64,000 nt of DNA from Diadema setosum (taxonomy: Eukaryota > Echinodermata > Echinoidea > Diadematoida > Diadematidae), in contig CM067067.1 of assembly GCA_033980235.1 (NCBI GenBank), forward strand, positions 11,944,901 to 12,008,900. Direction: 5' to 3'. A model generated the notes under the pieces. It ran no database searches. It was not told the DNA's origin and worked only from the letters and a program-made list of their open reading frames with translations. The stretch's first letter is position 1. Each line of letters opens with the position of its first letter. Shown in pieces: positions 34,853 to 46,700 of the stretch. The position numbers and the translations under genes are program-made.

Positions 34853-36123
34853 GTCCCCGCCGGAAGTAGCATTTAGTAGCAAAATGTACAATATAGGTAA
34901 AAAGATGAAGGTCAAAGGTCAAAGAAGTCAAAGGTCAAAATTCTATGTAGAAGTTTTGAAGCCCTCACCTAGTGCCATCACATAAAGCAAACGGAATCGA
35001 AATCGGGTTAGAAATGGCGAAGGAGTAGCATTTTGTAGCCAATGTACAATATAGGTAAAAAAATCAAGGTCAAAGGTCAAAGAAGTCAAAGGTCAAAATT
35101 CTGTGTAGAAGTTTTGAAGCCCTCACCTAGTGCCATCACTTAAAGCAAACGGAATTGAAATTGGGTTACAAATGGCAAAGGAGTAGCATTTTGTAGCAAA
35201 ATGTACAATATAAGTCAAAACTCAAGGTCAAAGGTCAAAGAAGTCAAAGGTCAAAATTCTGTGTAGAAGTTTTGAAGCCCTCACCTAATGCCATCACATA
35301 AAGCAAACGGAATCGAAATCGGGTTAGAAATGGCGAAGGAGTAGCATTTTGTAGCAAAATGTACAATATAGGTCAAAAATCAAGGTCAAAGGTCAAAGAA
35401 GTCAAAGGTCAAAATTCTGTGTAGAAGTTTTGAAGCCCTCACCTAGTGCCATCACATAAAGCAAACGGAATCGAAATCGGGTTAGAAATGGCGAAGGAGT
35501 AGCATTTTGTAGGCAATGTACAATATAGGTCAAAAATCAAGGTCAAAGGTCAAAGAAGTCAAAGGTCAAAATTCTGTGTAGCAGTTTTGAAGCCCTCACC
35601 TAGTGCCATCACTTAAAGCAAACGGAATTGAAATCGGGTTACAAATGGCGAAGGAGTAGCATTTTGTAGCAAAATGTACAATATAGGTCAAAAATCAAGG
35701 TCAAAGGTCAAAGAAGTCAAAGGTTAAAATTCTGTGTAGAAGTTTTGAAGCCCTCACCTAGTGCCATCATATAAAGCAAACGGAATCAAAATCGGGTTAG
35801 AAATGGCGAAGGAGTAGCATTTTGAAGCAAAATGTACAATATAGGTCAAAGGTCAAGGTCAAAGGTCACAATTGAAATTCTGTATAGAAGTTTCAAAGCT
35901 CCCATGTAGTGCTATCATATAAAGCAAACAGAATCAAAATCGGGTTAGAAATGACGAAGGAGTAGCATTTTGAACATTTTGATCACACACGGACGCACAC
36001 ACGGACGGACACACGGACGGACGGACGGACGGACGGACGCACGGACGGACGCACGGACGGACGGACACACACACGTACGGAGCCCGTTTCATAGTCCCCT
36101 GCTCGAACTCGTTCGGCGGGGAC
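34853..36123. mobile_element. Element with GTCCCCGCCG ends carrying a 7-unit ~158-bp tandem array
   Basis: The left end GTCCCCGCCGG and right end CGGCGGGGAC are inverted. Inside, AGTAGCATTT recurs at 34865, 35024, 35182, 35340, 35498, 35655, 35813 and 35961, giving units of 157-159 bp (last 148). Each of the first units holds AAGGTCAAAGGTCA and TCAAAGGTCAAA. A GGAC-rich microsatellite (35990-36065) precedes the right end. Confidence 0.8.
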
Positions 36124-36125
36124 AA

Positions 36126-36132
<7 letters not shown>

Positions 36133-36156
<24 letters not shown>

Positions 36157-36157
36157 C
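36133..36157. repeat. AT microsatellite
   Basis: Short AT run directly after the right end of the tandem-array element. Confidence 0.9.
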
Positions 36158-37762
36158 ACAACAAAGTGAAAGACAATTTGCACAACTACCCTGATAATAT
36201 CAACAAAGTTATTTCATTAGATACTCGGTACACTACATGAACTTACAACTCAGCCTGTGTGAGTGGCACAACATGGTGTCTTGATACGTCACAGATGACA
36301 TTGTGCTGGTGAGGAATCTTCAGTACTCAATTGTGGTTTAGGGAGTGTGAGATTTGTAAATTTAATATCAAGGTGGTGTAGATTCAATTTCAGTGAACCA
36401 TGAAAACAGAGAAACAAGCTTCCAAGACTAAGACTGAGGCTAATGTCCACGCAGATGGGTAACAGTTTTGCTTAACTTGAAACAAGGGTCCAGGCTGATT
36501 TCAACCCTTGGTCATTTTCAAATTCTACTGGGGTAGGGAGAAAGAGGACATAAAACTTGTCTACTTTTTTAAAACAATTCCCCATGCCTGGATACGTCAC
36601 AGTTGGACTGCGACTGGACAATGCCCTTTGCGTTTTCAGTAAATGAAGGATATTCAATCAAATTTTGCAGTTTTTCATGCAAAAGTCACAAGATATCAAA
36701 CTGAGATCTACCATTTAGTAACCAGTTTGATAAAAAATGCCACCTTTGGGTGAAGAAAGGGCTTGCCACTGAGCAGCTTACCAGCAGGCCTAATACATAT
36801 ATATATATTTTTTTGTCAAACTGTATAAGCTGTTATTTTCAAAAGGGTTTAATTTTCATGAATTTCACAAATCACAGTTGGATCGCGAATTTAACAACAG
36901 GAAAAAATGTCTCCGTGCATTTTAGGTACAGTGCATTTACGTAAGCATCAACGTAAATTCGCGAAAACATCTCGCGAAAACGTTTATGACCTCCTCATTC
37001 GCAAAAATATCTGTACACAAAAATAACAGCATATGCAGTAATTCATACATCGTATTTACTAAAGGGTACTTGTTGACTGTGAACACAGCATACATTTATG
37101 ATGTGATGAATTTATGAGATACAGGTGACAGGGAATAATGGTATGTCCATGTTACCCTACAGTGTAGGTTCCCTTTAAATGAAGTGGCCCACTTGTAAAA
37201 GCCTTCTTGGCAGCCCACTCTTTCTTTACCCTTTTTTTTCTCCTGCAGAAAATTTTTTGTTTTGTTTTGTTTCAGTTTTTCATTATATGTATACCAAGTC
37301 AGGCAATCCACCACAAACATGCCTCCCATGAGCGAGGAAAATATTGTTTACCTTGAATTTCCTTTCATTGCCATCCATTGCTTAGAGCATTGACTAGTTT
37401 TCTTGATACAGAAGGGTCCATGTCCCTTATCAAATGTTACATCTATCATCACATGTGATCAATTTCAATGTCATGATACCTTATGCTGACTTCAGCTTTA
37501 CTCTTGTCCGGAGTGCCTGTGATGCTGTATCAATTACAATACAACACAGGTTTACATTCTGTATTACACGGAACCCTCAGTAAAAATGCTGTAATTTACA
37601 ACTAACTGCTCGGTGTCACATTGAAACAGTCATCTGCTGATTACAGACCCTGTGTGCCAGCAACCTGTGAATTATGGCCGCCTGCATGAAGCCGCCACTG
37701 TAGACCACACGCTTGCTTGTGTTCCAACTTGTGGGACTGAGATATTCTTTCTGGAACAAAAG

Positions 37763-40700
37763 TCATTCAAAGGCAATCTTCCCCGTACTTCCCAGAGGGG
37801 TGCTCTGCCCAACAGTGGCATTGAATCTTGGTCGGCTCTTCAGCTGCCCCGCCCTGGTTTGGCCCTCCTTGGCCGCAAGCATTGGTGATCTAGGTAAAGG
37901 AGATATGTACACACAAACAGGTCCATACACAAAAACTGACATCTACAGAATGGTCAGGGGTTTAAGAGAGACTCACTTATTTATCATATGATTCTGACTT
38001 TGACCTTCTTGTTTGCTCCATAACCTTCATAATGGGTAAGCCGGGAATCAATGCAACCAGTAGGGATTTTAATCTCATTAATGTATCGCATTTAACAAAA
38101 TAAAGACAGATAAAGTATGTGTCTTCTTTACTGACTTTTCAAATGACAAAGTTTAACAACTAGCATCATCTAAAAACCTCCTCCACATTAAATTAATAGT
38201 AAATTATTTGACTCATCCACTGATATCATAATACCACATTGAACAATGTTAGTTGGATTTTTCTTTTGTTTTAAGCTATCAAGAAAATGCCTGACAAGGA
38301 ATGCGTAGAAAGAGGCTCAAACATATTTTATGATGCCTCAAAAACCAAAGGTGTGTGGCAAATTCATGGCATTTTTAGATATCAATTTCTGACTTTACAA
38401 TACTTCCTCCAAGCACTATGGCCCGAAGGTGGTACTAGTGAAACCATGGTTTAAACCATTGACAAAGACCGTAGTTTTGTATAAGGCGCCAATTGTCTCA
38501 TGGCCTATTTCGTTACGAAATCAGTCAATTCGTCGATGCAAAATGTTAACATTTCATAATAAAATAGGCCATGCGACACTGACAAAACTACGGTCTTTGT
38601 CCATGGTTTTAACCATGGTTTCAATTGTACCACCTTCATGAATTTGGGCCAATATGTGGTATTCCACACCTTCAGAGAATGCTTATAATGCTTTTAGAAT
38701 GGTTTCCTACATGTTGATTATTCAGCTGATGCGAATGAAAACAGTGAAGTTCTGCCATGCTGGCTTAAAATGCTACACAGACTTACTGCAGGAGCATGTC
38801 GATGGTCTGCTGTGTTGCCTTGGTTTTCCTATGGCTTGGCCCATACAGGTTACTTTCGATGTTGTGACTCTGTGAGGAACATTTATGATAAAATATTATG
38901 AAAAACTCAGGTTCAGCTTAAGAACAAATCTGCTTTGTACGGCACCTGATTCTGCTGATTCAGATGGAGTTTAGGCGTGAGGAACTTCAAATGACATTCC
39001 GTTTCGCAGTCCATTTTCAAATAAAATTTAAGCACAAATGATACATGTAGGTGAAATACTGATATTTGATCATACAGGAAAATGGAGATGCCATCTGCCA
39101 AAACAAAATAAAATGGTGCAATATTACTGAGATTATTCATGAGTACGAGTTCTTACTTTGGCTTCACTTTGACATCAAAGGCAGAAGACAGAATTCTAGA
39201 AGAAGTAGAGAGGTTGCTAAGGCAAGTCAATCATTCTAGCAAATTCACATAATGTTTAGCGCCATCAAATTTTTAAGTAATGTGATGTGCATCTGTAATC
39301 ATGCATAATTCAACATGTCAACATTTCTGACTGAAATTTACTGAGTTGATCTTGAAAATGACAGGTAATGAATAACAATGTGAAATTAAAAAAAAAATGT
39401 CTATGAATTAATGTAAAAATGACAATTTTGTTTAATATTCAATGTATCTTTTGTAATGGTCTGTTGTACTAAGCAACATTCATGGAATACTTTATGGATT
39501 CATACACAAAGATACACTTTATCTGACTTAACACCAAGATAAATTGTCTGCACCAAGGTATTATGACCAGTCCCTAGCTCTATTACTCATCTCAATAAAT
39601 CATCACCTTTTTGAAGAACTTCAGGGCCCGTTCCAACTGTCCCTGGGACATGAGAATTGAACCGTAGAGCTTATTGGCTTCACCGACCTCTGCACTGAGA
39701 TCACCAAATGTGGCGCTCTTTGAGGTTATCAGTGTTTTCAGCAACGACACAGCTTCCTGTGTAGAAGAATAAAATGTAAAAAGAGATTCAGAGAAGAAAT
39801 ATCTGAAATCAGGCTGGATTCCGAGTGTGCATTACAAAACTCTCATGACTCTCTCTCTCTCTCTATATATAGATGATCTGCAGGGGAGGGGTTTGAAAAA
39901 TTGATGAGAGAAGTTACAACATTCAGTTTGTTCCAATCTATATGTCATAATTTGCTTAGCACTCTCCACTTTTAGTGGCAAAAGTGATTTTTGGAATCCA
40001 GTCGCTGGAATACAAATGTTAATGATAATAGATTACATATTTTCTGTTTAAATACCATTATGCGATTCAAAAAAAAAATCTCAAGTATACATGGGCTGGT
40101 CATGAGTCAGTTATATTCATAATTTGTGTAATAACAGAACAACACGCACAGCAATACAGAATATCAAAAGTAATACTAAAACTGACATATCTAAGGAATT
40201 CAACTTCTTCAAAACACTACTAAATCTAAGTAATCAACTGGACAAATCAAACTGAAGAAAGAAGAAAAGTGAATGATTGGTTTACAAACTAAACATTCTT
40301 GAGAGGTTAGATTGGGTTGGCATACACAACAGTCAAACTTAAAGTACAAGCAGCAAATGAAACATAGCTGTGCATTTGTGTGAAAGCTATCAGTCAGCAC
40401 TGGCCAGAGCAGTGCTTCTATTATTACGAGAGGAATTTTGGCGCATTCCCAGTCACAGGAAAAGACTTACGTCCACTCTGTCTGTCCGAATGAGTAGCTT
40501 GCACAGGTCATCTTGGGTGGAGATGGTCTTGGCGTGGTGCGGTCCAAACAGGACTTGCCGGATACCCAGACTCTCGTTGAGGTACTGTTCAGCAGCAGCT
40601 GTATGGCACAGTGAGAATGCATCAATCTAGTAGAGAAGAGTCTAATCTTGAAGGCTCTTCTACCTTGTAACACAATTCAGTAATGTCCTCTCTGAGACTA

Positions 40701-43700
40701 TAAACAATTATCATGAATCATTTTGATCGAGTAGCATGACACTTGTACACATGAAAAAAAAGAGAAAAAAAGATCAGCAATGACTGCTTTGCATTATTAT
40801 AAGAGGTGTAATACCTATGACTGTTGGGGACAATTGACAAACCAACTATAATTCTTGTTAAAGGAAAAGGATGGGTGTGAGAGTGTAAGTTCATGTCTTG
40901 GAAGAAACTATGTTATTGCTTAACATACCAAAAGAGTATGATTAAAATAACTACAGTTTTAAATTGATTTACATTTTTCATTTGCTTCAATTTTGCATCG
41001 TTAAAAGATAATTAACAGAGGAGCACATTTTGAATCTAGAAAAAGACCTCATTAAAAACAAGAATGAAAATGAAAGACCACAACATCAAATTTCATTTTG
41101 ATAACTCATGTACCTACTTCCCACTTTCTAAGAAAACTCTTGACTACAGGGAGAAAGTTGCAATGGCCGACACCTTTAAAACACAATTGAGAGATCGCTA
41201 ACGGATGTAATATTATAATTCCCAAATCTATATGTTTATTTTGTCATAAGTAGTACCCATTCACAAGCACTTCTGCTCAAAAGAAAGACACAATTTGAAA
41301 TGACAATCTGTTGCAGTTTTCTGCAAACACATGCAAAAAAAAAAAAAAAAAAAATTATATCCTTGAAATGGCACAGCATAGTACACATGTACACACCAAA
41401 CTCAACTATAGAAAGTAGTGAATCTCTAGAAAAAGTATCATGAGCCAATGAACTTACTCTCAGCCTCAGCTGTAGCAGATTCAGAGTAGGCTAGGGCCAG
41501 GGCATGGGCAGTCTCAGCCACCTCCTCACTTTGACCACTAAACCTGAAAAAACAAACAAACAAGCAAACGGAAAAAGCGAGACATAAGAACACTTGCTAC
41601 TCATGACATATCCAGAGTGTGACAGTAGAGACAAATTCAATCATGCAAACCACAATAATCTCAGCAAGATGGGGGACATTTTCAATAATCACATGGCAAA
41701 GGATTTGTCACATACGAATGCTATCACTCATGCATATTTAAGAGTCACTGTGACAGATAACATTATTTGATATTTCTGCAGGATTTCACTTTCCAATGTG
41801 ACTGCTGAGGTAGACTATTTGTGACCCACTACAACAAAAGGATCCTAAAGTCGCTGACGGGTGAGCCGAGAAAATCTAGTTTGAAGTCAGATCATCAAAA
41901 TCTGTCAAAACAATCGGATTTTTGTTTTTGACATAACTTTGTAGTCTAATGTATCTTCTATCATCTGCCGAAATTTCGAAGCTAAATGATCAAAGGAAAG
42001 GCAAGAAAATAACATTTTTCTGGGCCATGATTTTCCGACTTTGAACGAAAAAAAAAAACGTGTCCGAAGATTTGGATTTAGCGCCGCAGCTAGACTCTGC
42101 CCCTAGCAACGAGAGAGTGATCTCATTGGTCAGTGTGTGGCATACTGGTTACTGATTGGTCGTGCGTAACAAGCTGACGCTAAGCTTGAATGAACATCGC
42201 GGAGGTTGCTATAGGAGCATACCTTCTATTGTCAAGCTGTGAAGACTATCTTGCTTCCCCTTGATCATGATAACGTCGGAAGGAAAACTTTGAAGGCCGT
42301 TTTCTTGAAACGCTGATTTCTTAAACCCCTTGACATGTGCTAATAAAATCATCAATATCTCCGCAACCGAGTACTTTTACGAGTCATGTTATATATGACC
42401 GTAAAGTGGAAGAGTAAGATAATTATGTCATGTAATTTTCAGAAAATTGTCCTTCCCGACTTTCGGATCCTTTTGATGCAGCGTCACATTTGTTTTTTCG
42501 TAAGATTTGCTGAGGACAAACTTTATCATTAATCATATGAAGCAGTCTTTTGAGTGATGCATACACACATATGCAAACGCACAAACAAATGGATGGATAA
42601 GTAAACTGTCAATGTAGACTGAACTGTAGCTACCTTGATACTGCAATGGAGTGTGCCTGTAGGAAATGGTCAGTCGCTCTGTCGTGATTGGCCATATCCT
42701 TCTTACTCTGCTCCAAGTAACAAAGAGAAAGCTGTTAAGGAACTTTCAATCTTTTTTAAACTGTTTGATTTGTCAAAAAATACCTGGCATCACTGGCAGG
42801 ACATGATACCACACAAACTCTAACCTCTTGACATTATTTGAATCAGACAACATCTTAGACTAACTAGTGTCTCTCTTCATGTACAATGAATTAAAATTTC
42901 TTTTTTGTTTTTAATGATCCTACACAAACTATGCCAAAAGAACAGAATCAGGTAAACTTCCCTTTTTCTTTCTCAAAACATTGTGATATTTTCAATCATT
43001 GTTTTCCAAGAATAGTGAGCAGCAAACATACCAGCACCATACCCGGATCTTCTTACACTGTACATATCGATGAAATCTAATCTTGATAGCGTGAACCTTA
43101 GATGCATGTTTAAGCGAAATAACCATACTTGGCACACCATTAAGCAGTCATGACTAACTCTGTTGATCCATGGATTTCACCCTCATATAATCATGACATG
43201 TAGAAAAAAATAGTTAAATAAGCTTACAGAAAGGAACTTTTGAATAAATGCTGCTTGAACACCTCCGAATCAACTGCTCAAATGAATGTTTTCCAAGATA
43301 TAATAGTCCATGTCTGCACGACTTTGGGTATAGTACAGAACAGGAACAAACAACTACGTGGCACATTTCAGTGATGAGACTGCTTTGTTACGCTTAACGT
43401 GATTTCATATCAGCCACCACTATGTATATTTGTAAAGGATATTCTTCCCATATCCTGATAGATGGGAATCAATTCTGGGCTGTCACTGCCGTACTGCTCC
43501 TCTGTAAGACGAATAGCCTTCTCATAGAAGCCAGCTCCAAGTGCATGCTTCTGCTGCTTGGCATATAATCTGGAGTTGCAATTTTTTAACGAGACATAAA
43601 TATTAAACATTAGACAAAGTAAGATAAATAAGTTAGATATATACAAACAGTATAATTTCACACGCTGTCTCCCATTAGGTGCTCAGTGCACCATTTCAGA

Positions 43701-46700
43701 CTCAGGATGACAGCACATGCACTGACATCTTTGAACCTTGGAAGCAGGCTCTGTTAGACCATGAATCTAATGATTCACAAAACTTCTGAAGGAACTTGTA
43801 TACTATTTGAGCAGAATTTCTTGTTTTATTGTTATACTGTGCAAGTTTTACGGCCTTCTAAAATACTTCTGTACCTCATCGATCCTTAACCCTATTCTAA
43901 CTGGGCTATTTGAGACCAAGTTTTTACTGGGGGGGGGGGGGGGTCAATTTGACCCCCCCCCTTCAGATCTCGGCCGCCGATCGCGCAATCGCCGCAAAAT
44001 TTTGCCTGAACATAGAGCCGGATGTCAACTACAAGATTGCATGGTCATACAATAGAAAAATGTTGATTTCATATTTTTTAATAAATTAATTATGCAAATT
44101 AACACATGAAATCATATTTTCACCTATAACTCCATCAAAAAGACTGAAGGAATATTAAATTTTTGTGTCAGAGTTCCTCAAGACACATCAAACAATTTTC
44201 TTGTAAAGAAATAGCGCAATCAAAATCATTTTCTTTTGTTTTTTATTGTTTTGTTAATTTCTTATGTATTTTATTGTTTTTTCGATCTTTTGTTTTCTAC
44301 TGTTTTTTTGCCAAAATTTGTTGGAGGCACTTTTTCAAACTTATCTACATTAGAATTGATTCATTTCAATGGTTAAAAGTTGAAATAATCTAATTTATAT
44401 CAATTAAACAAAAAAACACAGTTTGCATTGGATTTGCACACGAAATCATGAATTTGAGCGGTTTTTGGGTTGACATGCATATGCAAAACATTGCATAACT
44501 TCAGAACGGTGTACCCGGACGTCGCAAATTTGGTCTCAAAATATGCGGGAGACTTCAATGAAAAAAGTCATGAAACGACGTGGCAAAATCTTTGCGCGCT
44601 GCGGAATCATGGCGCGAAACGTCGAGGGGGGGTCAATTTGACCCCCCCCCCCCCCCCCAGTTAGAATAGGGTTAAGCAGCAAATTCAAATGACACAAAAA
44701 GAATTTCACTCCACATATCACCCACTAAGAGGTATGGAGAGGCATTGCTAATGAGTTCATGTCTATCGATGGATGGGTGGTGGGGGGGAGGGGGGGGGGG
44801 GAGGAGAAGCTCTGATGCCAGAAACAAGTGCTGTCAATATGCTGGTGCAGTAGTCCATCTGGGCCCCATTTCATAAAAAAAGTTGCTTTGATAACAACTC
44901 TTGTTGGAATGGCTATTGTCACGGTAATGACAAGAGTCCAGCTTCCTGTTTGCTGTTGCTATCCAATAGGAAGTTGCCATTCCCGCAAGAGTTGCTATCC
45001 TAAATGAAATGGGGCCCTGCACTTGTATTTTCAAATTTTCTGTTCACTCTTTTCAAGTGCACAGAAGCCTTGTAAAGGGAGTGGTCCACTATGTGAGAGC
45101 ATTTTTGATGTTAATGTTATTATTAATTCAGACATAAGTTGTATGATGCTGGTTTGATGGATTGAGAAAACACTGACTGTCCTTCTGAAACCAGACTGTT
45201 GATTGGCTATCATTTACGTCTGTAGTAGACTCACATACTAATACAAACATACACACACAAGTTATTGTCTACCAACTTCTCACTTGACAGCATATCAGCT
45301 GCTACTCTGTCCTGGGGTTAAACTCACTTTGCCAAGGCGATGGCGATGTCGATGTCAAGCTGCATCCTCCTCGATGACCGCTTCTCACTGGACATCTTGG
45401 ACAGCTCTTGGGACACCCGCTCTGCCTTGACCAGATTCTGCTCTGCCTCAGGATATGTAATCATCATTGAAGTTAAGGATGATTCAAAAGTAAACCATCA
45501 ATTGTAGAAATCATGACATGATGAAAGCAAGACAGAAAGAAAAAAAAACAAAAACAGAATAAGAACCACCTTGACTTTATAATAATGACGTTAATAATGA
45601 TAACAATGATAACAATAAATAATAAAGGACGATACACAATAAGAGCCTGTGAATGAAAAGATTTAACAATGAGGAAAGATGTGATGAGATAGTAACAGAT
45701 CTTCAAACAAATTATGCAGGTGCAACGTTTGATACTCAACATTGAAAGTGCTTTGACCATATCAAGTTGTATGTGCCTTCAATAAATATTCAACGTCCCA
45801 TCCTCACGTAATAAACAAACAGAAAAACACACATGAGTATACACACACATGCAACAAAGCAAAAACACAAAGGTATGCAACCCACACTGACACACAGAGG
45901 TACTGTATGCATTCAAAATGAGTATACAAAAACACACACAAAAAAAAAACCAGAAAGAAAATAACAATGCATTCCAGTGGCGACAAAGGATATTTCTTGA
46001 GAATGGTCAATGCTCGGCCCAACACGTAGTACATGAGTAGGAGCGTGCCCATGAGCTGGCTCTTGGATTCATCAGACTCAGACGTGTGCAGTCCATTCAG
46101 CATAATAGTCCTGGCTGTCTCTGAGTGTGCTTGAGCTTGTGGTGCCAGGCCTGTATAGAAAATACAGTAAAACATAATGCAACAATGGATTTTGGAGTTT
46201 CTCTGTTTGTTTCCCCAAATATCAAACATATACACCCCAAACTTGCAAGGGCTGTGTGAAGTTTTTTTTTTTTCTCTCTCTCTCCCTCTCTTTGGGTTCA
46301 CACAGCTCAGAGGGTTTTGTGATTCTTCAATACAATGACTTCATCTTCATCTGACAGTACCTACAATGTATGGGAGTACATCGAAAAAATCATGCAGAGA
46401 AAAATACAAAGGGTGTGGGGGCCGATGTCTGTCTACAAAGCTACCCTTGGATGTGGTGAATGTTTCTCCACATCCATGTTCTTCTCCTCATTTCACTACA
46501 CGCTTGCAAAGGAATTGGAGGTGGTGGGGCACCAAGATTGAGTGTGGGCATCAGCAGCAATAGTAAGAATGTCCACAGATTCCAGCCCCTATCGACAAAC
46601 TTGAAAATGAAACATTTTCCAATGAAATGGCAAAAGACAGATTTTGAGATTTTGATAACTTGTCTGACTGAAAGAACACAGTATCCTTTCCACCAATGTT

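Noticed and set aside
38781..38787. TAA at the end of the TTC23 GPSHRKTKATQQTID exon as the stop codon
   Set aside because: The same bases form a strong GTAAGT donor, and the downstream exon 37763-37889 joins in phase with a C-terminus resembling that of TTC23. A short isoform stopping here remains possible.
45804..46301. 165-codon minus frame as an independent gene
   Set aside because: Only 45994-46150 is coding, as TTC23 exon 4. The rest is read-through into the AT-AC intron and the upstream intron.
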